Positions 26,342-34,847 of a DNA stretch of 64,000 nt are shown here, piece after piece. The notes under the pieces are model-generated. The model worked only from the letters and a program-made list of their open reading frames with translations, searched no databases and was not told the origin of the DNA. Both the position numbers and the translations under genes were made by a program. Each line of letters opens with the position of its first letter. Position 1 is the stretch's first letter. This stretch comes from Thalassotalea litorea. GTDB lineage: Bacteria; Pseudomonadota; Gammaproteobacteria; Enterobacterales; Alteromonadaceae. The stretch lies in NCBI RefSeq assembly GCF_005843925.1, contig NZ_VCBC01000007.1:62001-126000 (forward strand), written 5' to 3'.

Positions 26342-28051
26342 CTATTTATTATCTGTATCAGTGGAAGTCTTGGGGGTAATGAGTTTGCTTAAGTTGCTAG
26401 CTAATTCTTGATGAAATAAAACTGAAAAGGGTTCATTTGCATTTATTTGTTTATATATATCGCTAAAAGTATGGATGTTTTCTGAAAAAATTAACCCTCT
26501 CTTACTTTTTGGAATTTCCTCCCATAAGTAACCAATTACCTTTAAGGTCTCTTCATCAATTTCTTGCTTATTCTTCTCGGAAGAGAGCTTAATAAAAAAT
26601 TGCCCCAATTGCTTATCTTCTGATAAATGTAATTTCGTCGTAAGATACGAATTTATATAGGAAATAAACCTGAGCCACTGTATATCTTTGTTGCAAATCG
26701 AAAGTCGCCAATCATTACAGTATTCTTGAGTATAATTGATATCCCAAAACCTACGTTTCCATCGTCTTTTAAAAGCAGTATCTAGAGGATACACATTTTG
26801 ATCTGCGGGATTAATCGTCGCATAAATATATAGATTATTTGGGATTACAAGGCCATTAATAAAAACATTATTCTTATCGTGCTCTTTTAGATATTTTAAA
26901 AGCTCACTATTTGAGTTTGAATAATTGGTCAAGTCCCTATCAAGCAACTGGAAAATATCTCCCATAATTTCAGGTACATTGCCGCGATTTATTTCATCAA
27001 TTATCAGGGCGTGCGGTGTTAATGGATCGTCGTTAGCCGCTTTTATACAAGCACTTAGGAATGGGCCGGGTTCATATTTAAACTCAACAACCGGCTCTTT
27101 ATCTTTATAAATAGGTTTACTATCAGAAAGTGAGCTAAAGTATGAAGAGCCGATATTATTCTTATATAAAGTATTTGGCTTTAAACTTCCTACAAAATCT
27201 GAATAGCTATATTCAGGATGAAATGTAATTTGTGTAATATTTCGGCTTACAACCCCTTTATCTTGCGATAATTCTCTTCTTGCCTCTGTTGACTTGCCAG
27301 TTCCTGATGGACCAAAAAAAAGAACATTTAATTCATTTGTTCTAATTACTGAAGTGGCCTTTGGCTCTGTGAAACTTAGTGATTCTTGCAACTCTCCTTT
27401 GGGCACAAAGATAAAGTCTTTAAGATTACTTGTTGTCGTTAGCTTCTGAGCATAAGCCCCCTGTCCAAAGGAACCTGCAGCTACTTTGAGCCAACCACCT
27501 TTCAAGTCTAAAGTAAGTTTATTCTTGGTGTAAGGAATGATTTCCGTGATAAGCTTTCGTCTTGCTTTTAGATCGGTTGGCTTGTCGGTGTAAGCAAGTT
27601 GAATTGAGTCATTAGTTGATTCAAAACAAGTTTCAATTAACTCCTTAGGTAAATTAAACTTTTCAATAAAATATGATATTAAATCACTACCAAACAATTC
27701 TTGTTCGAATGCTTCTGATTGCAATAAAATAACGGCTAAAGATAATGCATCGATCTTTTCACCTTTTAAGTGCTGTAATATAGAAGAGTCAAAATCTTTA
27801 GAAAGGATGAAAAATGACTTTGGATCAAAATCCTCTTCAATAATTTCATAGAATGAAAATATATGATTTAGATCAATTGTCACCCTGTTCGGGTCAAATG
27901 GGATTCGCTTTTCTGTAATTTTATCGGAAGGCTGAGAAGAGTGTTTAAAGCAATATAATGTACCAATTATTCCATTATCTATCTTGCTTTTTCTTTCAAT
28001 TATTACTTTATCAAGTGCTTTTACAACCACCGAATAATCTAGATAGTACAT
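26342..28051 (-). CDS. McrB-like AAA+ restriction subunit (GTPase/ATPase)
   Basis: 569 residues. The N-terminal ~230 residues form an unrecognised, probably DNA-recognition, domain. The AAA+ core has Walker A GPSGTGKS (247-254), Walker B with the McrB hallmark IIDEINRGNVPEI (350-362), sensor segment ATINPADQNVYPLD (411-424) and an arginine-rich FKRRWKRRFW. McrB proteins are GTP-specific translocases that load McrC. LlaJI-type systems use the same pair with a cognate C5 methyltransferase, which is present here at 23726-25039. The McrC-like gene follows directly. The start lies 110 bp from the 3' end of tRNA-Gln. Confidence 0.88.
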   Translation of the reverse strand: MYYLDYSVVVKALDKVIIERKSKIDNGIIGTLYCFKHSSQPSDKITEKRIPFDPNRVTIDLNHIFSFYEIIEEDFDPKSFFILSKDFDSSILQHLKGEKIDALSLAVILLQSEAFEQELFGSDLISYFIEKFNLPKELIETCFESTNDSIQLAYTDKPTDLKARRKLITEIIPYTKNKLTLDLKGGWLKVAAGSFGQGAYAQKLTTTSNLKDFIFVPKGELQESLSFTEPKATSVIRTNELNVLFFGPSGTGKSTEARRELSQDKGVVSRNITQITFHPEYSYSDFVGSLKPNTLYKNNIGSSYFSSLSDSKPIYKDKEPVVEFKYEPGPFLSACIKAANDDPLTPHALIIDEINRGNVPEIMGDIFQLLDRDLTNYSNSNSELLKYLKEHDKNNVFINGLVIPNNLYIYATINPADQNVYPLDTAFKRRWKRRFWDINYTQEYCNDWRLSICNKDIQWLRFISYINSYLTTKLHLSEDKQLGQFFIKLSSEKNKQEIDEETLKVIGYLWEEIPKSKRGLIFSENIHTFSDIYKQINANEPFSVLFHQELASNLSKLITPKTSTDTDNK

Positions 28052-28160
28052 TTAACTTCCTGTTATTTTTTGACTTAATTAAATATCGCATTTAATACTA
28101 CCATAGTTTTTCAGAAAGAAATGACACGTTTAGGATTTGCAATTTCAAAGATAATGAAAT

Positions 28161-28235
28161 TGGCAGGGGTAAGAGGATTCGAACCTCTGAATGACGGGAT
28201 CAAAACCCGCTGCCTTACCGCTTGGCTATACCCCT
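28161..28235 (-). tRNA. tRNA-Gln (TTG anticodon)
   Basis: On the minus strand the 75-nt sequence folds as tRNA: acceptor AGGGGTA / TACCCCT, anticodon stem-loop CGGGTTTTGATCCCG with TTG, T-arm AGAGGTTCGAATCCTCT, discriminator G and encoded CCA. It is last in a Met-Leu-Gln cluster and its 3' end faces the restriction island, a usual integration position. Confidence 0.95.
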
Positions 28236-28247
28236 GTATAGTAAAAA

Positions 28248-28332
<85 letters not shown>

Positions 28333-28333
28333 A

Positions 28334-28410
28334 TGGTGGCTACACCGGGATTCGAACCTGGGACCCCATCATTATGAGTGATGTGCTCTAACCAACTGAG
28401 CTATGTAGCC
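28334..28410 (-). tRNA. tRNA-Met (elongator, CAT anticodon)
   Basis: 77-nt tRNA: acceptor GGCTACA / TGTAGCC, D-arm AGCTCAGTTGGTTAGAGC, anticodon loop CTCATAA (CAT), T-arm CAGGTTCGAATCCCG and encoded CCA. It is close in sequence to the E. coli elongator tRNA-Met. It is first in the cluster, about 15 bp after the -10 box. Confidence 0.95.
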
Positions 28411-28424
28411 TGTAAGGAGGACGC

Positions 28425-28453
28425 ATTATGCGTTTTATGATTCTCAACGTCAA
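28425..28453 (-). promoter_or_regulatory. sigma-70 promoter of the tRNA operon
   Basis: On the minus strand, -35 TTGACG (28448-28453) and -10 CATAAT (28425-28430) are separated by 17 bp, near-ideal. A G/C-rich discriminator (GCGTCC) follows, as expected for stringent control of stable RNA genes. Confidence 0.85.
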
Positions 28454-28631
28454 TTGATTTACTATGAATTGGCTACTTGTAACTAACAATGCAGCTGTAA
28501 AAGGTCAGGATAGGCCGTTGTACATAAAGTTACACTACATGTAATGAATTATGTGTACTATTGAAAATCGGGAAAGTCAACAAACGCAACGGTGAGTATG
28601 AGTTACGACGTATATACTGAATTTACTCCAT

Positions 28632-28886
28632 TCAATGTATATGAATCCGAGCGAAAGAGTGCTCATTAACAGTGTCCAATATTTCGCTGTTTTGAATTCC
28701 TTTACATACTCTTATTATTTCTGCGCATTCTGAGCAAGTAATTGCACCTGTTGCTAGATATACAAACTCATCGTCTAAGTGGATATTTTCAGAACAAATT
28801 GCATAACCGTCTTTATCGGCAGCGTGATTTGTTTGGTGTGATTCATCAGCAGTATACAAGAATAATTCTTTCAGTATTCTAGCCAT
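28632..28886 (-). CDS. small hypothetical protein
   Basis: 84 residues from the ATG at 28886, which has an AAGGA site 6 nt upstream; a second ATG lies two codons before it. Contains three cysteines, two in CSEC (GAITCSECAEII), and an acidic middle (ENIHLDDEFVYLATG). No signal or membrane segment, and no family recognised. It lies just upstream of the tRNA promoter in an accessory region. Confidence 0.55.
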   Translation of the reverse strand: MARILKELFLYTADESHQTNHAADKDGYAICSENIHLDDEFVYLATGAITCSECAEIIRVCKGIQNSEILDTVNEHSFARIHIH

Positions 28887-29056
28887 ATTCATTCCTTGAT
28901 TTCAGCTTAAAATTGTTTGTGTACTTAATCAGTTTAGTTAATAAGAAAGCTGATACAGTTGAATTAAACTTAAGCATTGAATAGAGCAGAGTTTAATCGG
29001 CTTCAGCTTGCGGTATAAGAACTTTTATTACCGTTGATAACACTCTGTTTTGTTAA

Positions 29057-29100
29057 TTTGCACTTAAAACTGATCCACGATTTGCATTGAAAACTGATCC
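29057..29100. repeat. tandem AAAACTGATCC repeats, possible IS21-like terminus remnant
   Basis: TTTGCACTTAAAACTGATCC (29057-29076) and TTTGCATTGAAAACTGATCC (29081-29100) are near-identical direct repeats with a 4-bp spacer. Multiple AACTGATCC-type repeats are familiar at the ends of IS21-like insertion sequences, where the transposase binds. No transposase or helper gene is present, so this would be a solo end. Confidence 0.5.
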
Positions 29101-29242
29101 GCCTAGGTTGGTCTTATTATGACCAATATCTTGAAAATATCTCAAGTTATTTTTTCTTATTTTTGCAGCCGATGATTCTTTGAATCGAGAACTGTCGTTG
29201 CCAGTTTCGATGATATGGCAATGATGAGTTAGTAAGAATGCT

Positions 29243-29280
29243 GGGGTCAAGTCTTGAATGGTGCAACCAATATTGCATCA
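29243..29280. repeat. partial GGGGTCA palindromic element
   Basis: GGGGTCAAGTCTTGAAT at 29243-29259 matches the left arm of the elements at 15730 and 17375 with one insertion. A short internal inverted repeat (TGGTGCAA / TTGCATCA) follows, but the right CTGACCCC arm is missing. This stretch and the direct repeats at 29057 fill most of the ~460-bp gene-free interval 28893-29353. Confidence 0.55.
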
Positions 29281-29353
29281 CTGGAAATCAAAGAATGTGC
29301 GCGATACTTACAATTTGTCAAAATCTTTACTCTGGGAATTCCCACAATTCGAG

Positions 29354-29965
29354 TTAAGCAAACATTTTTAAAATTACAATACCATCCGGCCCTAACAACC
29401 AGCACACAGCAACGATATTCAAAATCACTGTAACCCAGAAAAATAACCTGAACTCCTTCTTTTTTGATTTGTGCCTGATGAGTTGTTGCGCGATTGTAGC
29501 GCCGGGCCACCCGCCAAATAATGCAAATAAGTGCAAGGTGCTCTCTGATGTGCGCCAGCCACCATGTTGAGCTTTGTGCTTATCCCAGCCGTACATTAAA
29601 TAGGTAAATACGCTTAGCCCAAGGTAGATAAAAACTAGCGTTAGAGATATTCCTGCATAGATGGAATAAAAGGTCAAACTCACTAGGAAAAAGAAGGCTA
29701 GGTAGATACTAAATTTGCTCGTTTGTTGTGGCTGTTTTTTGATGAGCTTTTCACCGGAAAACGTAGCATCGATAGCACAGGCTCTGCCTTTGTTATCACT
29801 GGAAAGTGTATAGGTGATGACATCGTTAATTTGCGGTGTGCGTTTGCAGTTTGAAAAATCTGATTTGTGGATAAATACATTTTTGCCGCTCACATTAGTC
29901 GTAGGCGCAATAAAGCCAAATCCCTTGTTAGCATCCCAGCTAATTAATTTCCCTTTAGATCTCAC
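29354..29965 (-). CDS. cold-shock domain / DUF1294 membrane protein
   Basis: 203 residues when started at the GTG at 29965, chosen because AAGGAAG lies about 5 nt upstream and the family begins at RSKGKLISW; an open frame extends to 30049. Residues 1-70 are a cold-shock OB-fold with the RNA-binding KGFGFI and VFIHKSDF motifs. The rest has four membrane helices and the DUF1294 pattern (YGWDKHKAQHGGWRTSESTLHLFALFGGWPGA). This fusion is widespread in proteobacteria; a role in nucleic-acid binding at the membrane or in cold adaptation is suggested but unproven. Confidence 0.88.
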   Translation of the reverse strand: MRSKGKLISWDANKGFGFIAPTTNVSGKNVFIHKSDFSNCKRTPQINDVITYTLSSDNKGRACAIDATFSGEKLIKKQPQQTSKFSIYLAFFFLVSLTFYSIYAGISLTLVFIYLGLSVFTYLMYGWDKHKAQHGGWRTSESTLHLFALFGGWPGATIAQQLIRHKSKKKEFRLFFWVTVILNIVAVCWLLGPDGIVILKMFA

Positions 29966-30202
29966 GTTTACTTCCTTACTGCTTTCGTGGTTATTTAATC
30001 CGTTAATCCTTAATGTTAATGAACCCGCCATGGAAAAAGCGGGCATCAATCAAAACTTAATTGTGAGCAGCATCATTCAATATTCTGGATCTGAACACCT
30101 ACAAAAATAACTCGCAAAAACATAATGCTAGTAGAATATTAATGATTAATTTAATTTCATAGTAACCATTTTTGTTACCACTCGACATATTAAAGCTGTG
30201 TA

Positions 30203-31513
30203 TTATGTCATTATAGAAAATTGTCTATCACTATAATCGGTAGGGGTGGCGCTGGCCGATATTTCGTAGTCCGATAAACCATAACAACCGACAATTGCAC
30301 CACATCTCGCTTCAATTGATAGGTCTACGCTCTGCCCAGGAATGTCAGACTCTTTTCTGTGGCTTCCGCTTGCAGTTCCAGATAATGAAACGACAAACAC
30401 ATGACTCTTCATGTCGTATTCAAAATTATCTTTAACGATTTCATCCACTTCATCAAAAATAGTATCTGTTTCCGCCATTCCACCAATCACACCATCATGG
30501 TCTAGCAATTCAAAACGGTTTTCGTCAATTTCGTCTCGTACTCTTTCAGCCAATGTCTCAGGGTAAACTAACGCATAAGGCAAGTGTTCAAAGACCATCT
30601 CTAAATGACTAATAAGCCACTCACTGTCAAATTCTTCAATATTTTCATCTTCCAATATCTCGTAGAAATCTGGTGCTAAACGATCAGTATCAAGCAAGAT
30701 ATACTTCATGAGATCCAAGTTTTCATTATTAAATTGCTTATCGTTCAATAAAGCATTGAAATCGTCATAACCAAAAATTGTTGCAACACACCTAGTCAAC
30801 CCATGAAGTGACATAACAACATCATCATCTTTTAAACTATTGGAAAGTAGATGAATAAACAAATACGCAGAAGGAAATCTATGTGAGGCTAATTGTGCTT
30901 TTTGTTTTGCTGTACTAATTGCTAGAGTTCTTGCATCCCTTTCAGCTTTTAATTCGACTTTTTCTAATTCAATCTCAGCCGCTGTTGCTTTAGCCTTCGA
31001 TTCAATTTGCATATTTTTTGCGGCCTCTGCCTTAGCCCTAGTTAATTCAAGCTCCTCTCTTTCACGCTCTATATCAATTTTTACTTCCTGAGCTAAAAAT
31101 TCGTTATAAGGGTTGGCCCTTAAGTGCGCTTTGTTCAGTTTTTTTTGTTTGATAGCTTTATCGATATCCAAATCAACTGTATGGTCATGTCTTCTTATTT
31201 GCGTAGGTTTGACAACCTTCTCTATCTTATGAGCTAACATTGGCAAAAAGAAAATGTAAACAATGGTCAGTACAGCTGGCAATATTAATAGATCATAATT
31301 ATTCCAAATAAGTGAAGGTTCATTTATAAAAGCCATTTCCTTTGACATTTTATTTATTCTAGCTTCGAGTTTACCCGCTCCCCAAATTAGCAAAGCCAAT
31401 CGATCCCAATTACATAAAACCCATGAAACTACAAATGTTCCTATAATAGGGTCGCTAATACGAGATTTCGCATTTCCTTTTATTGAAGCCCAAATATCAT
31501 CTAGTACTTGCAT
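30203..31513 (-). CDS. unrecognised membrane-anchored coiled-coil protein
   Basis: 436 residues. N-terminus: IWASIKGNAKSRISDPIIGTFVVSWVLCNWDRLALLIWG, then a second hydrophobic segment (LLILPAVLTIVYIFFLPML), giving two membrane helices. A long charged helix follows (about 125-205, EVKIDIEREREELELTRAKAEAAKN ... EKVELKAERDA), a strong coiled coil. The C-terminal half is acidic and soluble, ending in a beta-rich segment (SHVFVVSLSGTASGSHRKE). I have seen similar N-termini in uncharacterised proteins but cannot name a family. It is a single gene between the tRNA-linked accessory region and yicC; a membrane-anchored sensor or defence role is only speculation. Confidence 0.7.
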   Translation of the reverse strand: MQVLDDIWASIKGNAKSRISDPIIGTFVVSWVLCNWDRLALLIWGAGKLEARINKMSKEMAFINEPSLIWNNYDLLILPAVLTIVYIFFLPMLAHKIEKVVKPTQIRRHDHTVDLDIDKAIKQKKLNKAHLRANPYNEFLAQEVKIDIEREREELELTRAKAEAAKNMQIESKAKATAAEIELEKVELKAERDARTLAISTAKQKAQLASHRFPSAYLFIHLLSNSLKDDDVVMSLHGLTRCVATIFGYDDFNALLNDKQFNNENLDLMKYILLDTDRLAPDFYEILEDENIEEFDSEWLISHLEMVFEHLPYALVYPETLAERVRDEIDENRFELLDHDGVIGGMAETDTIFDEVDEIVKDNFEYDMKSHVFVVSLSGTASGSHRKESDIPGQSVDLSIEARCGAIVGCYGLSDYEISASATPTDYSDRQFSIMT

Positions 31514-31648
31514 TTTTTGCTCACTGATTTTTTAATATTCTTTTATATAGGCAAATGCCCGGTCGAACAGCACCTGATCTTTATGCAGTTTATACTTTGA
31601 TAAAGCCTTGCAAAGTGATTTTTATAATCTTACGACACCTTGAGAAGG

Positions 31649-32512
31649 CTATTCGATATTCTGAATCTGCTCTCTCATCTGTTCAATTAACACCTTAAGC
31701 TCAACCGCAGAAGCGGTGATATCGGTATTGATGGATTTAGAGCCCAGGGTGTTCGCTTCGCGGTTAAATTCCTGCATCATGAAATCCAGGCGTCGGCCTT
31801 GTGGGCCACCTTTTTTGAGGATTTTGGTGGTTTCTTTAACGTGAGAGAACAGGCGGTCGATTTCTTCGTCGACATCCATTTTCTGAGCTAGCAATACCAG
31901 TTCTTGTTCTACGCGGCCGGAATCGGGTTCGATATTGGCGTCGTTAAACTTTTCAATAATGCGATCGCGCTGCCATTGGATCACGTCTGGCATTTGCTTT
32001 TTCACCGCTTCGGCCTGGGCAGTAATGCCTTCTAAGCGTTCGACAATAAGCGCGGCCATGTTCGTACCTTCGCTGGCGCGAGCGGCTTTAAAATCTTCCA
32101 GAGCTTTATCAAAACCGGCTAAAAGCTCAGACGAGATGGTATCCATATCGGTTTCTTCGGCTTCCATCACCCCAGGCCATTTCATAATATCGACAGGATT
32201 TAACTGTTTTACATCGGCCATATCCATTAGGGCTTTGGCGTGCGCCACGAGCTGCCCGGCCATTTTGGTGTTCAGGGTAAGATTGCTTTTGGCTGCCGGG
32301 TTGGCGGTGAATCGCAGGCTACATTCTACTTTGCCGCGGTTTAACTGCTTGCGAAAGCGCTCACGCAAAATAGGCTCTAATGAGCGGAACTGCTCAGGCA
32401 TGCGGAAAAAGGTTTCGAGAAAACGCTGGTTTACCGAGCGGATTTCCCAAACGGCATTGCCCCAATCGCCCTTAATTTCATTACGGGCAAAGGCGGTCAT
32501 ACTATGGATCAT
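31649..32512 (-). CDS. yicC: YicC/YloC family endoribonuclease
   Basis: 287 residues, standard length for YicC. N-terminal MIHSMTAFAR and EIRSVNQRFLETFFRMPE, and C-terminal GRRLDFMMQEFNREANTLGSKS are diagnostic. E. coli YicC is linked to small-RNA turnover and shows endoribonuclease activity. An AAGGA ribosome site precedes the start. In many relatives yicC lies directly beside rph; here about 4.2 kb separates them. Confidence 0.95.
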   Translation of the reverse strand: MIHSMTAFARNEIKGDWGNAVWEIRSVNQRFLETFFRMPEQFRSLEPILRERFRKQLNRGKVECSLRFTANPAAKSNLTLNTKMAGQLVAHAKALMDMADVKQLNPVDIMKWPGVMEAEETDMDTISSELLAGFDKALEDFKAARASEGTNMAALIVERLEGITAQAEAVKKQMPDVIQWQRDRIIEKFNDANIEPDSGRVEQELVLLAQKMDVDEEIDRLFSHVKETTKILKKGGPQGRRLDFMMQEFNREANTLGSKSINTDITASAVELKVLIEQMREQIQNIE

Positions 32513-32619
32513 AAGTTGTCCTTAAAAATTTGTGAATTTAATAATAAAAGGACAATCAGCACTGTTATCTATTGTGGTGCCAATTGCTGAGCAAAGTATG
32601 CAACAGGAAGTGAAAAGAT

Positions 32620-32731
32620 GAAAGGAGAAAGGAGAAAGGAGAAAGGGGAAGGTTATGGATGACCGGTATGCCGAAAATGCATGGACGCGTATTTTCGGTG
32701 GGAGGTGGAAGGTGGAAGGTGGAAGGTGGAA
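32620..32731. repeat. two heptanucleotide tandem arrays flanking a hairpin
   Basis: Four copies of GAAAGGA (32620-32647, last copy GAAAGGG) and four of GGTGGAA (32704-32731), with a perfect 8-bp inverted repeat CCGAAAAT/ATTTTCGG (32671-32678, 32691-32698) between them. They lie between yicC and the amphi-Trp gene, in the likely promoter region of both. Copy number could vary by slippage. Confidence 0.85.
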
Positions 32732-32820
32732 GCAACTTATCTATACTCATTCTTCATTTCAATCGATTTATTTACTAGGTTCTGGCTATACCAACATATA
32801 GCAACCGATGAGGAGCAGAC

Positions 32821-33045
32821 ATGGAATTATTTGAAATTGAAGAAAAGTATCAATTAACCCGCGAAGAGGCGGCAAAAGTGCTTCACCAAATCGCCGATTC
32901 ACTGGAGCGGCACAACAGCTTAGATTTCGAACGTAATGGTTTGAAAATTAATGTTGATGTGCCTAAGCAGGTAGAGCTGGAAATTGAAGTGGAGGTAGAG
33001 AGTGAGAGTAAAAAATCCAGCTTGGAAATTGAAATTAATTGGTAA
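32821..33045 (+). CDS. amphi-Trp domain protein
   Basis: 74 residues: a helical N-terminal part (YQLTREEAAKVLHQIADSLERHN) followed by alternating Glu/hydrophobic strands (VELEIEVEVESESKKSSLEIEINW). This matches the small amphi-Trp domain family, named for its amphipathic pattern and C-terminal Trp; function unknown. It has a GAGGAG ribosome site (in gatgaggagcagac). It is isolated and convergent with the GMC oxidoreductase gene. Confidence 0.85.
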   Translation: MELFEIEEKYQLTREEAAKVLHQIADSLERHNSLDFERNGLKINVDVPKQVELEIEVEVESESKKSSLEIEINW

Positions 33046-33131
33046 CTCAGTCAAAACGAATTGACCGAGTTATTCAAACGCCACCTGCTTTTACTTAACT
33101 TTTTCAAAAGGAAGAATTAAGTAAAAAAACA

Positions 33132-34847
33132 TTAAGGTGTACTTAACTCTTGCTCAATGTGTTTTGCTACACGGAACGCATTGGCGTAAATTGTGTAGGT
33201 ATATGGCACAGAGCCGCCACTTGGCATAAAAGAGCCATCGGTCACATAGAGGTTTTTCACTTCGTGGGCGCAACAATTTTTGTCTAAAACCGAGGTGGCG
33301 GGATCATTGCCAAAACGGCATCCGCCGGCCTGCAGGTTTGGCGGCGGATAACTGCTCACCGAGGAATAGACGTTAGTGGCGCCCATGGCTTTTAACACGT
33401 TTTCTGCTTTTGCGGCCAGGTATTCGCCAACTTTGAGATCGTGTTGATGGGCACCGATGCGAACTTTCGCGACGGGATCTCCCCATTTATCGGTCACCTC
33501 ATTATCCAGCTCGACAAAACAATCATCGGTTGGTAGCCAGTCATTAAACACTTCAAAGCGTAATGTCTGGCCGTAGTTAAAGGCATTTAATAACCGATCT
33601 TTTAAAGCATCGCCCCAAACCAGATTGTCATCTTCGTCCCATTGTTCGCCACTGGCTTTGGCAATGGCATTTTGGTGGAATAGAAAATCTATGGTGCCGC
33701 CTTTGGCCCGGTCACCAAAATCCTTATCCTCGATTTCATAAAAATCCTGAACCGCGCGGTTAATAAATGGCCCCCGTACCCGCAATAAATCCTGTTGCTC
33801 TTTACTGACTTCATCAAACATAAAATCGCCGCGACCGGTGCCACCGGCAGAGAAGATGATGTTTTTACCCACCTGACCATGGTTATTGGCAAGGCCATTA
33901 GGGAAGGCATCGGACTTTGACGCTAATAATAGCCGTGAGGTTTCAATCGCCTGACAGGCGACGATGTATTTGCGAGCGGTGATGGATTTTTTACGACCAT
34001 TACGATCGTAATAATGCACGCCGGTTACGGATGGTTCTGAGTCAGAACCAGTTCCAAATTTTTGCATTTGGGAATCGAGTTTAAACACTTTGGCATTGGG
34101 AATGATTTTGCAATTACCGGTTGCTACCGCATGGTTAAGCAAGGCAGCGCGGCCTGAGCCCTTAGCGCCGGATGAACAACCATAGCTGGAACAAAAACCG
34201 GAATATTCGCAGCTTCTGCGGCCCATGGCCGGTTTTGATAATACCGCTCTTGGCACTGGAATGGGATGATAGCCAATGTCGGTAGCCGCTTTATCAATCC
34301 AAGAAGAAATCGGGTGCTCCGCTGTTGGTGGAAATGGATAATCGGATTTATGTGGTTCTAAATGCGGGTGTTCTACTACTTTGCCCGATACGCCAACTTC
34401 GCGATCCACCTGATCATAAAAGGGTTCCAGTTCTTCATAACTGATTGGCCAGTCTTCTACGTTGGCACCTTTAATGGCACCGAATTCCGATTTGAGACGA
34501 AAATCCACCGGCTTTAAGCGATGAAAATAGCCACTCATTAAATTGGATGAGCCGCCAACCATAGAGCCATTCCAAAAATCCCAACCGGATTCGGCCGTCG
34601 ATTCTCCCTGCCAATAGCTTTCGCCGGCATCGTTCTCGTATTCTTCTTCGATTACATGGGGTTCGTCTTCCAGTTTTGGCGAATAGGTAGTGCGACGACA
34701 ACAGGCAAGTTCGTCTTTGTAGAAATCTTTTTCATCGAGCCAGGGGCCTTTTTCCAGCACCACTACTTTGTAACCAGCTTTGGCCAATGTATATGCCACA
34801 GGTGAAGCGCCCGCTCCGGAGCCAACAATGCATGCATCATATTTCAT
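33132..34847 (-). CDS. GMC-family oxidoreductase (gluconate dehydrogenase large-subunit type)
   Basis: 571 residues with FAD-binding GSGAGASPVA (9-18), VVLEKGPW, a GGSSNLMSGYFHR flavin motif, a conserved cluster CEYSGFCSSYGC, and C-terminal GGSVPYTYTIYANAFRVA. It is of the membrane-associated GMC type that oxidises sugars or sugar acids with a Tat-exported small subunit. It has no signal of its own, so export with the Tat-bearing small subunit encoded just upstream is likely. Start and upstream stop overlap as TAATG. No cytochrome c subunit gene follows, so the electron acceptor is unclear. Confidence 0.88.
   Translation of the reverse strand: MKYDACIVGSGAGASPVAYTLAKAGYKVVVLEKGPWLDEKDFYKDELACCRRTTYSPKLEDEPHVIEEEYENDAGESYWQGESTAESGWDFWNGSMVGGSSNLMSGYFHRLKPVDFRLKSEFGAIKGANVEDWPISYEELEPFYDQVDREVGVSGKVVEHPHLEPHKSDYPFPPTAEHPISSWIDKAATDIGYHPIPVPRAVLSKPAMGRRSCEYSGFCSSYGCSSGAKGSGRAALLNHAVATGNCKIIPNAKVFKLDSQMQKFGTGSDSEPSVTGVHYYDRNGRKKSITARKYIVACQAIETSRLLLASKSDAFPNGLANNHGQVGKNIIFSAGGTGRGDFMFDEVSKEQQDLLRVRGPFINRAVQDFYEIEDKDFGDRAKGGTIDFLFHQNAIAKASGEQWDEDDNLVWGDALKDRLLNAFNYGQTLRFEVFNDWLPTDDCFVELDNEVTDKWGDPVAKVRIGAHQHDLKVGEYLAAKAENVLKAMGATNVYSSVSSYPPPNLQAGGCRFGNDPATSVLDKNCCAHEVKNLYVTDGSFMPSGGSVPYTYTIYANAFRVAKHIEQELSTP

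Noticed and set aside
28161..28235. att site duplication of the tRNA-Gln 3' end
   Set aside because: I looked for a second copy of the T-arm/acceptor sequence to the left and saw none in the window.
29053..29250. 65-residue frame ending GGSVFNANRGSVLSAN
   Set aside because: The end is simply the translation of the AAAACTGATCC direct repeats; better explained as a mobile-element terminus remnant.
32565..32750. 61-residue frame with SPFSFLLSSFHFLL
   Set aside because: Translation of the heptamer arrays; no homology-like features.
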